A stretch of DNA of 64,000 bases from Acidimicrobiia bacterium UBA5794 (GCA_002418265.1 DIDS01000020.1:186954-250953), one strand, 5' to 3'; positions 9,156 to 18,280 are shown, counted from the first letter of the stretch. Notes: a model not told the origin generated them from the letters alone. Numbers and translations: made by a program.

Positions 9156-10307
9156 TCAGCCTTCAGCTCTCGCTTCCTGGAGTCGATCGACGACGAAATC
9201 GATGCAGTGGGTCAAGGCGGTGATGTCGCCAGGGTCGACATTGGGGAAGGTTGCAATTCTGAGCTGATTGCGACCGAGCTTGCGATACGACTCCGTATCG
9301 ACGATACCGTTGAGTCTCAGGGCATAGGATACGGCATCGGCATCGATTTGGGGGTCAACGTCGATTGTGACCACCGTGGTCGAACGCAGCGTCGGATTCG
9401 ACACGAAAGGTGTCATCACATCGCTGCCCTCAGCCCAGCGATACAGCCGACTCGACGAGTCCCGACAGCGCTCGGCTGCCCACGAGAGTCCACCACGATC
9501 CAGGACACCGCTGAGCTGACGATCAAGGAGATACAGCGTGGCGAGTGCAGGTGTGTTGTAAGTCTGGTTTTTCATCGAATTGTCGACAGCTGTGGCGAGC
9601 GAGAGGAAGGGTGGAATCCAACGCTGTGACCGTGCGATGCGTGCAATACGATCGATCGCTGCGGGTGACATGAGAGCGAGCCACAGTCCACCCTCGGAGC
9701 CAAGTGCTTTCTGGGGTGAGAAGTAGTACACATCGACGCTTGGTACGTCGAAAGGAATTGCCCCGACACCTGACGTGCCGTCAACAACCACGAGTGCATC
9801 GGAGAGACGCTCGAATGGTGCCGTCACCCCGGTGCTGGTCTCATTGTGGATGAAAGAAGCGACATCCACCCCGTGGACGGGGATCGGCGATGGAGCGTCC
9901 CCGGGAGGCGCCTCAAGAATGATCGGCTCTCCGAGGTGGGGCGCGCTCTGGACCGACGTCGCAAACTTGTGGGAGAACTCGCCACAGACAAAATGTGCAG
10001 AGCGCTCCTCGATGAGACCGAACACCGCAGCATCCCAGAACGCTGTTGCACCCCCAACGCCGAGCACAACCTCATACCCATCGGGAAGATCGTAGAAGGC
10101 GGCAAGGCCGCTTCTGATGCTGCCAACCACAGACTTGACCGGGTCGCGGCGGTGACTGGTTCCCAGAAACGTCGATTCCATGCCAGCAAGATCATTGACG
10201 AACTCGTTCTGGATCTTTGATGGGCCCGATCCAAACCGCCCGTCACCGGGCAACAGATCAATTGGGATGGTGCCAGGTGGGATGATGAATGGGGGGTTCG
10301 CTGACAT
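9156..10307 (-). CDS. serC: Phosphoserine aminotransferase, actinobacterial type
   Basis: 383 residues. It converts 3-phosphohydroxypyruvate and glutamate to O-phosphoserine in serine synthesis. GDGRFGSGPSK near residue 25, the segment VVVDGTSGVGAIPFDV and the PLP Lys in YYFSPQKALGSEGG match the mycobacterial-type SerC group. ATG 10307 gives an N-terminus like that group; an in-frame GTG at 10325 is possible. The start is divergent from the aspC-like gene with only about 54 bases between, so promoters must share or overlap this gap. Confidence 0.93.
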   Translation of the reverse strand: MSANPPFIIPPGTIPIDLLPGDGRFGSGPSKIQNEFVNDLAGMESTFLGTSHRRDPVKSVVGSIRSGLAAFYDLPDGYEVVLGVGGATAFWDAAVFGLIEERSAHFVCGEFSHKFATSVQSAPHLGEPIILEAPPGDAPSPIPVHGVDVASFIHNETSTGVTAPFERLSDALVVVDGTSGVGAIPFDVPSVDVYYFSPQKALGSEGGLWLALMSPAAIDRIARIARSQRWIPPFLSLATAVDNSMKNQTYNTPALATLYLLDRQLSGVLDRGGLSWAAERCRDSSSRLYRWAEGSDVMTPFVSNPTLRSTTVVTIDVDPQIDADAVSYALRLNGIVDTESYRKLGRNQLRIATFPNVDPGDITALTHCIDFVVDRLQEARAEG

Positions 10308-10361
10308 GCCTATCGTTTCGCTCACAAATCACAACGACCAATTGGCAGGAGCGTAGCGGTA

Positions 10362-11576
10362 GTGAAACAGCCCAAACCATCTGGAGCCGAATCTGTATCG
10401 CAGCGGGCGATGGCCGTCCAACCGTCAGCCACCATGGCCATCACCAATCGAGCGAGCGAGTTGAGGGCCCAGGGCGAGCCGGTCATCGGCTATGGGGCGG
10501 GTGAGCCGGACTTTCCGACACCGCGTCCCATCGTAGAGGCAGCAATTCGGGCTGCCTCCGATCCTGCATCCCATCACTATTCGCCTGCCGCCGGACAACC
10601 GAAGCTTCGCGAGGCAGTTGCTGCCAAGACACAGAGGGATTCCGGGTTTCACGCCGCCGCGTCACAGGTGATCATCACCAACGGCGGCAAGCAGGCTGTC
10701 TATCTCACCTGTCAGGCATTGATCGATCCTGGAGACGAGGTGCTTCTCCCGTCACCGTATTGGGTCACCTATCCCGAGGCCGTCACCTTGGCCGGGGGTG
10801 TGCCCATCCTCGTTCCGACCGAGGAGTCATCGAACTTCACCGTCACGGTAGATCAGCTTGAAGCCGCAACCACGGCACGTACCAAGATGCTGATTTTTGT
10901 GAGCCCTTCCAATCCAACAGGTTCGGTCTACACACGTGAGCAGATCGCAGCGGTCGGCAAGTGGGCGGCTGAGCGGGGAATTTGGGTGATGACCGATGAG
11001 ATCTATGAGCATCTCATCTACGGCGATTCTGTGTTCAGCTCGATGCCTGTTGAGGTTCCCGAGATAGCCGATCGATGTGTGATCGTCAACGGTGTTGCCA
11101 AGACCTATGCCATGACCGGATGGAGGGTTGGATGGATGATCGCTCCGCAAGAGGTCGCGTCAGCTGCTGGTCGTATCCAGTCCCACCTTTCATCAAACGT
11201 CAACAACGTTGCACAGGCCGCAGCGCTTGAAGCCGTCACCGGGACATTGGAAGCCGTGGAGATGATGCGTGCGGCATTCGATCGGAGACGAAAAACGATG
11301 GTCGAGATGCTTAGGGGAATTGATGGTGTGACCTGTCAGGACCCAGGTGGGGCGTTTTATACGTTCCCGAACATGTCTGGCCTGCTTGGAAGGGATATCG
11401 GGGGTCAGGTCGCTACGACGTCCCTAGAACTTGCATCGGTGGTGCTTGACCAGGCCAAGGTGGCGTTCGTGCCCGGTGAGGCATTTGGCGCCCCCGGGTA
11501 TGCCCGATTCTCGTTCGCGCTCTCCGACGACGACCTTGTCGAGGGACTCGGACGGCTTCAGGAGCTGTTCAGCTGA
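10362..11576 (+). CDS. Class I/II aminotransferase, aspartate aminotransferase-like
   Basis: 404 residues, PLP fold type I, subgroup I-beta as in Thermus AspC. Visible marks are GYGAGEPDFPTP near the N-terminus, NGGKQAVYLTCQALIDPGDEVLLPSPYW, the SPSNPTGSVYT motif, the TDEIYEHLIY segment, the Schiff-base Lys in NGVAKTYAMTGWRVGW and the carboxylate-binding Arg in GYARFSFA. It probably interconverts aspartate and oxaloacetate with 2-oxoglutarate, though related aminotransferases differ in substrate. The GTG start has AGGAG ten bases upstream. Its last 8 bases overlap the convergent aroQ. Confidence 0.88.
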   Translation: MKQPKPSGAESVSQRAMAVQPSATMAITNRASELRAQGEPVIGYGAGEPDFPTPRPIVEAAIRAASDPASHHYSPAAGQPKLREAVAAKTQRDSGFHAAASQVIITNGGKQAVYLTCQALIDPGDEVLLPSPYWVTYPEAVTLAGGVPILVPTEESSNFTVTVDQLEAATTARTKMLIFVSPSNPTGSVYTREQIAAVGKWAAERGIWVMTDEIYEHLIYGDSVFSSMPVEVPEIADRCVIVNGVAKTYAMTGWRVGWMIAPQEVASAAGRIQSHLSSNVNNVAQAAALEAVTGTLEAVEMMRAAFDRRRKTMVEMLRGIDGVTCQDPGGAFYTFPNMSGLLGRDIGGQVATTSLELASVVLDQAKVAFVPGEAFGAPGYARFSFALSDDDLVEGLGRLQELFS

Positions 11577-12009
11577 CACCGCCGAACATCGCGTGGAGAT
11601 GAGAGATGGCGTCGAGGTAGCCGGTCGTTCCACGGCCGACGATGACCGCTTCGGCGCGGTCGGACAACACTGAGTGGCGCCTCCACTCCTCGCGTTCGTA
11701 GATGTTCGATATGTGGACCTCGACGTATGGGATGTCCACCGCGACAAGGGCATCTGCGAGGGCGAGGCTGTAGTGAGTCAATGCACCCGCGTTGAGCACG
11801 ATGCCATCAACCGTGTCACGAGCTGCGTGAATCACATCGATGAGTGCCCCCTCGTGGTTCGATTGAAACGAGTCCACCCCAATCCCAAGGAGATCCGCAC
11901 GCGCCTGCCACTGTGCTTCGAGGTCGGCGAGAGTCTCCAACCCATAGATACTGGGTTCCCTCGTTCCCAGAAGATTCAAGTTGGGGCCATTGACGACAAG
12001 GATGTTCAT
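11569..12009 (-). CDS. aroQ: Type II 3-dehydroquinate dehydratase
   Basis: 146 residues, the usual length of dodecameric AroQ. It dehydrates 3-dehydroquinate to 3-dehydroshikimate in the shikimate pathway. NGPNLNLLGTREPSIYG carries the catalytic Arg and Tyr; NAGALTHYS carries the catalytic His; VEVHISNIYEREEWRRHS completes the active site. ATG 12009 overlaps the stop of the lipoate ligase gene by four bases (ATGA), which favours this start over upstream codons and points to translational coupling. Confidence 0.96.
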   Translation of the reverse strand: MNILVVNGPNLNLLGTREPSIYGLETLADLEAQWQARADLLGIGVDSFQSNHEGALIDVIHAARDTVDGIVLNAGALTHYSLALADALVAVDIPYVEVHISNIYEREEWRRHSVLSDRAEAVIVGRGTTGYLDAISHLHAMFGGVS

Positions 12010-12824
12010 GATCGTGAGTCTTGATCGTTTCCGTTGGGAGCGCAAGTATCGGCATGGCCACTGGTCGTTGTTGAAGGCGACGGATCGTGATCCGGCCGAA
12101 ATCGGAGCGCTTCTTCACGCACGGTGTCGTGCAGCGTGATCTCCACCGTCGGTCTTCCCTGTGCCACCCTGCTCACGAAGGCCTCGGCAAAGTCCTGAAC
12201 CGTGATCAGCAGAGCGTCAGCCACCGAACCGGTCACCGATGGGTTGAGCGGGAGATCGAGGAGGCGATAGATCGGAATGAGGACGTCGTTGATCGTCTCG
12301 CTGTTTGCCACGACAACAACGCCGCCGACGTGAGCCGCGTTGCGAATGAGGCGTTGTCCGACCCCCATGACCTTGCGCCCTGCGATGTGCACGCTGTACG
12401 AGCCTGGGCAGTATTCGCCCGGGATCTCGCCAACCACCCCGTGAACTCCGAAGGTCGCGAGGGTATCGGTGACCATCGTCGACATCTGCCGAAATCCGTC
12501 GTACATCGTGGCCGCGGGATCATCCACGGCCCGGGTCCAACCGAAGCGGAGCGTCATTTCGTGGAACACGGCCGCTCGACCCCCTGCGATCCGGACGGTT
12601 GGTTGAAAGCCGTGATCGACGGCCAACTGAACCGCATCGGCGAACGAGGGCGAGGTGGTGTCGTGCTTGCCGAATGCAACGATCCGCGATGTCGCTCCGA
12701 TCTCGAACGTCTCTCCCATGTCTCCGCGACCGACTGCGGCAAGAATGGCACGAGAGGTCGCCGTGTCGAGCGGACCATCGCCCGAGAAGGCGTTTGAGAA
12801 TACGGCGAGCGGTTCGTCGGTCAT
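12006..12824 (-). CDS. Lipoate-protein ligase A / octanoyltransferase family protein
   Basis: 272 residues of the biotin/lipoate A/B ligase fold. The lipoate-binding glycine motif is seen as VRIAGGRAAVFHE and the catalytic Lys in HIAGRKVMGVGQR. It attaches lipoate or octanoate to lipoyl domains; whether it uses free lipoate (LplA) or octanoyl-ACP (LipM-like) cannot be read from the sequence. A likely target in this window is the E2 at 37.5 kb. The C-terminal 35 residues are low-complexity (PSPSTTTSGHADT). TACTCT at 12833-12838 lies eight bases before the ATG. It is co-transcribed with aroQ. Confidence 0.85.
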   Translation of the reverse strand: MTDEPLAVFSNAFSGDGPLDTATSRAILAAVGRGDMGETFEIGATSRIVAFGKHDTTSPSFADAVQLAVDHGFQPTVRIAGGRAAVFHEMTLRFGWTRAVDDPAATMYDGFRQMSTMVTDTLATFGVHGVVGEIPGEYCPGSYSVHIAGRKVMGVGQRLIRNAAHVGGVVVVANSETINDVLIPIYRLLDLPLNPSVTGSVADALLITVQDFAEAFVSRVAQGRPTVEITLHDTVREEALRFRPDHDPSPSTTTSGHADTCAPNGNDQDSRS

Positions 12825-12880
12825 CGGCGCCCAGAGTAGGGATGATGTCGGTTGGATGGATTCCGTGCCATCCTTCTGCT

Positions 12881-13573
12881 GTGAAACGCCCTGTAACCCT
12901 CTTCATCGCCGGTGCGATCGTCGCGGCCACCACCGCGGCATGTGGTGAGGCAGGAGTTTTCGACGGTGCAGGTGAATGGACGCGTGCATTCGTTCAGGGA
13001 GACACAACCACCACCGTGGAGCTCCCGTCAATCGATGCTGGCGTATCGGGTGAAGCAGCCGTTGGGGCCGCCGATGTCGTGTGGTACAACGATCAGAAGG
13101 ATCCGCAACACCGTGGGGAGCCAGCTCAAGTGATCGCCGATGTTTGGAATACACGTATCGGGAACAGCCGATTCGTGCAGGCTTCCCGTGGCGAGATTGC
13201 CGATGCACTCCCGGCCCTGAAGTTTCCCTCCTTGGTACCGAGACAGGTACGGTGGGTGACCAGCCAACTCGTGTATGACGAAACAACCGCAACACTTGAT
13301 CCCAACACGTCGGCAGCGTTCGGACTGTGGACAACCGAGCCGTATCAGTCCGACACGGGACGGATTGGCGTGCTGCGAGTCGGCGTCGCAGCGAGCGAGA
13401 CCGCTTCTCAGCAAGGTGAGATCACGCCGATCGCTGTCCCCGATGGGATCAGCCTCGGGTGGACAGACACCTCGATGCGATATGAGCTGTTCTGCCGAAC
13501 GGAGATCTCCCAACAGCTTTGTATCGAGATTGCCGAATCTGTGAAGCCTTTGTCAGAGTTGTTGGTGCGCTGA
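12881..13573 (+). CDS. Putative lipoprotein of unknown function
   Basis: 230 residues from a GTG start. The signal peptide (KRPVTLFIAGAIVAATTAAC) ends in a lipobox, with Cys at residue 21, so the protein should be anchored in the membrane and face outside. The rest is soluble, with a Thr-rich patch after the anchor and two further Cys near the C-terminus (FCRTEISQQLC) that could form a disulfide. No family recognised. Its TGA overlaps the ATG of the ABC exporter by one base, so it is probably coupled to it. The longer reading frame upstream is only the antisense of the lipoate ligase gene. Confidence 0.8.
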   Translation: MKRPVTLFIAGAIVAATTAACGEAGVFDGAGEWTRAFVQGDTTTTVELPSIDAGVSGEAAVGAADVVWYNDQKDPQHRGEPAQVIADVWNTRIGNSRFVQASRGEIADALPALKFPSLVPRQVRWVTSQLVYDETTATLDPNTSAAFGLWTTEPYQSDTGRIGVLRVGVAASETASQQGEITPIAVPDGISLGWTDTSMRYELFCRTEISQQLCIEIAESVKPLSELLVR

Positions 13574-15465
13574 TGCACAGAGGATGGGGCGCCTACCTCA
13601 AGCTCGACGAGAAGCAGCCGAAGCCAACGGTCGACCGCGTCCTGCTCAAGCGTGTATTGAGATATGCCACCGGTTACCGACTTGAGCTCATCGTGGTGGT
13701 CATCACCATCATCGTGATCTCGGGGCTATCACTCCTGCCTCCGCTCCTCATGCGTGGGTTGATTGACACGGCGATTCCCGATAGGAATCTCACGCTCGTG
13801 ACCTGGCTCGGTCTTGGCATGATTGCTGTCCCGCTCATCAACGGTGCGGTCGGAGTCGCACAACGTTGGGCGAGTGCCTCGATGGGCGAGGGAATCATCT
13901 TCGATCTTCGTAGGCAACTCTTCACCCACCTCCAAGGCATGTCGCTGGGGTTCTTCACGAACACCAAGACCGGGGAGCTGATGTCAAGGCTGAACTCTGA
14001 TGTCGTGGGAGCACAGCAGGCTGTGACGAGCACGTTTGTCACGCTTGCAGCGAACGTCTTTACGGTCGTGGCCACACTCGTCGTCATGCTCAACCTTGAG
14101 TGGCGGCTCACACTGTTGTCACTCCTCATCCTTCCTTTGTTCATCATTGCGTCTCGCAAGGTCGGTGGGCGATTGCGTGACATCCGCCGCGAACAGATGG
14201 AGTCGAATGCAAACATGAACTCGGTGATGCAGGAGACGCTGTCTGTCTCCGGTGCCCTGTTGGTGAAGCTTTTTGGCCGTGCAACCCATGAAGACGCACG
14301 ATTCGCCGAGTTTGCAGGTGAGGTGCGGGACTTCGGCATCCGACAGGCGACGATCGGTCGGTGGTTCTTCATGGCCCTCGGTGTCGTGTCGGCGGTGGGA
14401 ACGGCACTTGTGTTCTGGCTCGGCGCGTATCTGGTCATCAACGACGAGTTGACTGTTGGAACGATCGTCGCGCTCAGCGCCTACCTCGGCTCGCTCTATG
14501 GGCCGCTGTCGGCCCTGTCGACCGCGCGTGTCGAATTCACCACCTCGCTGGTGTCATTCGAGCGTGTGTTCGAGGTGTTGGACATGCCGGTCGATGTTGC
14601 AGAGGCCGATGATCCCGTTGAACTTGCCACCTTCGAGGGATCGGTGGAGTTCGACGGTGTGTGGTTCAGCTATGACGAGACGCTGGGCTCGGGCCTTGAG
14701 TCGGTCCGCAGGTACGGGTGGCGTGAAACAGGTCAAGTCGATGAGGTGCAGAAGCGTTCCCCCGCCGGTTGGGCGCTTTCGGATGTCTCATTTCGTGCCC
14801 AGCAAGGAGAGACGATCGCACTCGTGGGACCATCGGGTGCGGGAAAGACGACGCTGACCTATCTGGTTCCGAGGCTGTACGACACGACGAAGGGCCGTGT
14901 GCTCATCGATGGTGTCGATGTCCGAGACCTGTCATTCGAATCGATCGCCGGTGCGGTAGGAGTCGTGACGCAGGAAACGTATCTTTTCCATGACACGATC
15001 GAAACAAACCTCCGCTATGCCAAGCCCGAAGCAACGATGGACGAGCTGAGATCTGCGGCAGAAGCAGCCAACATTCTTGAGTTCATCGATTCCCTCCCAG
15101 ACGGGATGCAGACCCGAGTCGGCGAGCGTGGATATCGGCTTTCGGGAGGCGAGAAACAGCGGGTCGCGATTGCACGGGTGATTCTCAAGGATCCTTCGGT
15201 ACTCATCCTCGACGAGGCCACTTCGCACCTCGATGCGGTCTCCGAGGCGTTGGTTCAGGATGCCCTTGAGCGAATCATGACGAAGCGCACCTCGCTCGTG
15301 ATTGCGCACCGGCTGTCCACGGTTGTGTCCGCAGACAGAATTGTCGTGATCGAAGCGGGTCGTATGGTTGAGTCCGGTACCCACGACGAACTCCTCGCAG
15401 CAGGCGGTCTCTATACCCATCTCTTTCAGACGCAGTTCCGCGAGGCAGCTCAGGGGTCTCCATGA
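13573..15465 (+). CDS. ABC transporter, fused permease and ATPase (exporter type)
   Basis: 630 residues. A six-helix ABC exporter membrane domain (residues about 35-320) is followed by one nucleotide-binding domain with Walker A GPSGAGKTT, signature RLSGGEKQRVAIARV, Walker B VLILDEATSHLD and the H-loop in IAHRLST. Such half-transporters dimerise and export lipids, drugs or peptides. An unusual insertion of about 30 residues (LESVRRYGWRETGQVDEVQK) lies early in the ATPase domain, between FSYDE and LSDVSF, which are normally almost adjacent. The gene lies between two lipoprotein genes with 1-base and 4-base overlaps, suggesting a small export or envelope operon. Confidence 0.92.
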   Translation: MHRGWGAYLKLDEKQPKPTVDRVLLKRVLRYATGYRLELIVVVITIIVISGLSLLPPLLMRGLIDTAIPDRNLTLVTWLGLGMIAVPLINGAVGVAQRWASASMGEGIIFDLRRQLFTHLQGMSLGFFTNTKTGELMSRLNSDVVGAQQAVTSTFVTLAANVFTVVATLVVMLNLEWRLTLLSLLILPLFIIASRKVGGRLRDIRREQMESNANMNSVMQETLSVSGALLVKLFGRATHEDARFAEFAGEVRDFGIRQATIGRWFFMALGVVSAVGTALVFWLGAYLVINDELTVGTIVALSAYLGSLYGPLSALSTARVEFTTSLVSFERVFEVLDMPVDVAEADDPVELATFEGSVEFDGVWFSYDETLGSGLESVRRYGWRETGQVDEVQKRSPAGWALSDVSFRAQQGETIALVGPSGAGKTTLTYLVPRLYDTTKGRVLIDGVDVRDLSFESIAGAVGVVTQETYLFHDTIETNLRYAKPEATMDELRSAAEAANILEFIDSLPDGMQTRVGERGYRLSGGEKQRVAIARVILKDPSVLILDEATSHLDAVSEALVQDALERIMTKRTSLVIAHRLSTVVSADRIVVIEAGRMVESGTHDELLAAGGLYTHLFQTQFREAAQGSP

Positions 15466-16025
15466 GATCGGTTGCGACTCTCCTCATCGTGATGACGTTT
15501 CTCGCATCGTGTGCGAGCGATACCTCATTGCCGCTTGACGTCTACGCCGAGCAGGTATCGGCCGCGGCCGCGGCCTACGTCGAGGAATCACAATCGATCT
15601 CCCTCAAGTATCAAGGAGATGTCGAGCGGAAGGTCGCGGAACTTGCAGCAAGCGATGCCCCTGACGCCGTCGAAGAGGCGTTTGGAGTCGTGCGGGAGGA
15701 AACCGTGAGGTACCTCGCTCAACTCGATGACACGATCGGTCGGTTCCATGATGCCCTCTCGGGACTTGAGCCGCCACGTGATCTGGCCGTACCGCACCGT
15801 GGATACGTCGATGTTGTTGGGACAGTCCGCGACACTTTGCCCGCTCTCGGACTGGCAGTTGACGGGGCAACCTCGATCGAGGGCATCGGCCAAGTGCTCG
15901 CAGAGTCTGGATTTGCAGACGGTCAAGCCGTGTGGGTTGCTGCCTGTTCAACACTTGAACAGGGTATTCGGGATCTTGGGCGCGGTGCTGATCTCAAATG
16001 CATCAGGAACGATGTAGCGTCATGA
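15462..16025 (+). CDS. Putative lipoprotein, helical
   Basis: 187 residues. The signal peptide (ATLLIVMTFLASC) has a lipobox LASC with Cys at residue 17. The mature part is mainly helical and acidic, with Cys at about 168 and 180 near the end. No family recognised. ATGA overlap with the ABC exporter stop shows translational coupling, so it may act as a surface partner of that transporter; this is inference from position. Confidence 0.8.
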   Translation: MRSVATLLIVMTFLASCASDTSLPLDVYAEQVSAAAAAYVEESQSISLKYQGDVERKVAELAASDAPDAVEEAFGVVREETVRYLAQLDDTIGRFHDALSGLEPPRDLAVPHRGYVDVVGTVRDTLPALGLAVDGATSIEGIGQVLAESGFADGQAVWVAACSTLEQGIRDLGRGADLKCIRNDVAS

Positions 16026-16082
16026 CCGCGAGATGTTGATCGAAAGACAATGATCGAAAAGACAATGACGGGAAGCCAATGA
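16022..16082 (+). repeat. Degenerate 14-15-base repeats carrying a chain of tiny ORFs
   Basis: Four degenerate units (GATCGAAAGACAAT-like) span 16038-16093. They create three very short ORFs: 16022-16039, 16033-16053 and 16050-16082. Each stop overlaps or lies just past the next start, and the last one overlaps the NUDIX ATG (ATGA). Confidence 0.6.
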
Positions 16083-16633
16083 CCGGAAGACACACGATGT
16101 GGGACGGCTCGCGCCATGTTGAGGTCGCTGTTCCTGTGAGCGGAGCTGACAATGTCATGGTCCCCGTCATCCGCGCCGTTGTGACGGATCGCTCCGGGGA
16201 CCACATCTTGCTCCAGCGGCGTGACGCACCCGTCGAGTCCGTGCGTGGTCTCCTTGAGCTCCCGGGTGGACGATGGCTTGCTGGGGAGTCTCCTGCTGCG
16301 GCCGTGACGCGAGAGGTATTCGAGGAAACCGGTATTTCCCTCATCCAGGTCGAGGGCATCACTGAGGATCGCATCGATGACCGGCGCTCGGTCTCGACCA
16401 TTCGTCCGCTCGTCGTCATCGCGGGAACGCAAGGTGCGTTTCCCGCAACACACACGGTGCTTGTGGCAGTCGGAGAGGGGACACCCACGCCCGAGCCGGG
16501 TTCCACGACCGATGTCAGATGGTGGTCGGTGGCCGACGTCAGGCACGAGCTTGTGACCAATCGTGGTGGGTTCGTCCCCTCGTCATGGGCCGCGCTCGTG
16601 GCCTACGTGACGATGCTGGACTCAACGATCTGA
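16079..16633 (+). CDS. NUDIX hydrolase
   Basis: 184 residues. The NUDIX box is complete: GGRWLAGESPAAAVTREVFEETG matches GX5EX7REUXEEXGU. It lies after a strand (VVTDRSGDHILLQRRD) typical of the family. NUDIX enzymes cleave nucleoside diphosphates linked to other groups; the substrate is not predictable here. The ATG at 16079 overlaps the stop of a 10-codon leader ORF; ATG 16097 is an alternative. The 3' end overlaps the convergent universal stress gene by 31 bases. Confidence 0.88.
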   Translation: MTGRHTMWDGSRHVEVAVPVSGADNVMVPVIRAVVTDRSGDHILLQRRDAPVESVRGLLELPGGRWLAGESPAAAVTREVFEETGISLIQVEGITEDRIDDRRSVSTIRPLVVIAGTQGAFPATHTVLVAVGEGTPTPEPGSTTDVRWWSVADVRHELVTNRGGFVPSSWAALVAYVTMLDSTI

Positions 16634-17136
16634 GCGAGGTCCTCGACATTTTCGACGTCGTCGGGATCCTTGCGAGCTTCTGGTACGACGAGGACCGCCT
16701 TCCCTGACTCAAGCATGACTCGACTCGATACCGACTCCCACGCGTCACGGTCAAAGATCTGTTTCGTCGCTCCCAAGATGACGACATCAGCTTGCAGTTC
16801 AGACGCCGCGCTGGATATGGCTGCAGCCGCATCCTCACCTTCGAGGACGAGAAGCTCACATGGGATTCGCGCCCTCTCAAGGGCAAGTCTGAGCGGCTCG
16901 GTCAACCGGTGAGCGCGTTCTTCGAGATACTGGGTCACCACGGTGTCATCGGGCGTTGCTGCATTCGTATCTCGTAGCGGGTGCCAGTCGCCCTGGTTGA
17001 TCTCCTCAAGAAAGGAACGTGGTACTTCAACGACCGTTGCAATGGTCACCGAACCGGTGCCACCGATGAGATGACGGGCGAACTCGACGACGAGTGTCGG
17101 GCTGAGGGCCCCTGCGGTTGCAACGAGGACATGCAT
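16603..17136 (-). CDS. Universal stress protein-like (UspA fold) protein
   Basis: 177 residues. It begins with the Usp strand MHVLVATAGALSP and has the second-half pattern ELQADVVILGATKQ, followed by SSRVMLESGKAVLVVPE, as in UspA-type nucleotide-binding proteins. The usual ATP motif G-2X-G-9X-G-S/T is not clearly kept (LGATKQ instead), so ATP binding is doubtful. TATGCT at 17144-17149 lies seven bases before this ATG, which supports it over upstream in-frame codons. A C-terminal Asp/Glu-rich tail extends past the domain and overlaps the NUDIX gene. Confidence 0.75.
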   Translation of the reverse strand: MHVLVATAGALSPTLVVEFARHLIGGTGSVTIATVVEVPRSFLEEINQGDWHPLRDTNAATPDDTVVTQYLEERAHRLTEPLRLALERARIPCELLVLEGEDAAAAISSAASELQADVVILGATKQIFDRDAWESVSSRVMLESGKAVLVVPEARKDPDDVENVEDLAQIVESSIVT

Positions 17137-17461
17137 CGACCCGAGCATAGGTTCGTTTTCACGATCGTGCATCACTTTCAGCTTTCGGCGACGCCGGTGT
17201 TGTTCCCGGCCCGTGGTTGCGGGCCGTGCTCCGACCTCGTTGGTGGCGTGATCCGGATGTCGATCGATCACAGAAACCCTCGACCTCTCGTTGAGGGTGG
17301 TCGAAACCGTTGGTACCACTGGGCTCCTGGTCGATGTCTCGACCACCTGTTGAGGACTCAACAAATGACAAAATCGACTTATGCATGGTTCTATGGGTAA
17401 GACAGACAATGTGAAGTGCAGACGGCGGATGAACAGAGATCTGGAACCGGGAGCTGAGCGG
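17137..17461. other. 325-base intergenic region with two adjacent perfect inverted repeats
   Basis: No convincing gene. It holds the -10 of the universal stress gene at its left side and two hairpins side by side: 17328-17345 (stem TGGTCGA, 4-base loop) and 17348-17363 (stem TGTTGAG, 2-base loop). Neither is followed by a T run on either strand, so operator or processing sites are as likely as terminators. Confidence 0.55.
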
Positions 17462-18244
17462 TCAGTACGCCCTGGCGAGCTGCAGAGCTCTCTTGGCGTA
17501 TTCACCGACTGCTTGGAGTCCCGTGTCCTCGGCATCCTGGCGCTGAACGACCACCCGACACCAGTCACCTGCCATACCCTTGATGACCTGGTCGGTGTCC
17601 TCTGGTCCAAAGCGCCATGCGGCATACAGCGGTCCCATCACCTCTACCCGGATTCCCGATTCCGGAAATTCCTCTCCAGCCTGCTCGAACGCAAAGGGGA
17701 GGGTTCGCTGCCCGAGGGACGCGATATGTCGAAGACGGGCGGTGTCGGCCAGAGGGTCAGGGTCTTCGTCGTCTTCGGGTGGCTCCGGGAGGGGTTCGAT
17801 CCGTCCAAGAATCGCCATCTTGACATCAAGACCATGAGCCCACGTTTCCATCAGGCGAATTGATGCGAACGAACGCGCACTCATCTCGCCGTGAAGCCAT
17901 GCAACGCGATCGGTTGCCTGCATCCGTGACAGTGCCTCGACGACATCGGCTCTCCCGAACCGCCACCACTCGATGATTTCCTGATGCCTGCGTCCGCGGC
18001 CCTGTTCCACGCCTCGTTGCGTCCATTCGTCGATGTCCGTGATGTTTTCCGTCTTGATTCGGGCAGCACCTTGCTCGAGGACTTCGGCAGCGAATGCTTC
18101 GGTGTATGCGAGATGGCTGACGGTGTCCTGAACGCTCCATCCCGCGGCGGCGGTCTCAAGCGCCCATTGGCGAACTCGCAGCGTCTGGAGGAATTGATCC
18201 AGTTGTTGCTGTTCGGCGACCAAGTCTGAAAGAATCTCGCGCAT
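17462..18244 (-). CDS. TIGR03084-family / maleylpyruvate isomerase-like (DinB fold) protein
   Basis: 260 residues. The N-terminal DinB-like four-helix domain shows QWALETAAAGWSVQDTVSHLAYTEAFA, with the metal-binding His in SHLAYTE and further His in LMETWAHGLDV, as in actinobacterial TIGR03084 and mycothiol-dependent maleylpyruvate isomerase proteins. A second C-terminal alpha/beta region follows an acidic Pro-rich linker. The reaction is unknown; many relatives are thought to use mycothiol. TAGAAT at 18251-18256 lies six bases before the ATG. It follows the LOG-family gene on the same strand. Confidence 0.85.
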   Translation of the reverse strand: MREILSDLVAEQQQLDQFLQTLRVRQWALETAAAGWSVQDTVSHLAYTEAFAAEVLEQGAARIKTENITDIDEWTQRGVEQGRGRRHQEIIEWWRFGRADVVEALSRMQATDRVAWLHGEMSARSFASIRLMETWAHGLDVKMAILGRIEPLPEPPEDDEDPDPLADTARLRHIASLGQRTLPFAFEQAGEEFPESGIRVEVMGPLYAAWRFGPEDTDQVIKGMAGDWCRVVVQRQDAEDTGLQAVGEYAKRALQLARAY

Positions 18245-18280
18245 CGGCAGATTCTACCGCACGTGGAGTGCTTGCCGGAC

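Noticed and set aside
12599..12880. N-terminal extension of the first lipoprotein reading frame
   Set aside because: It is antisense to the lipoate ligase; the signal peptide begins only at GTG 12881.
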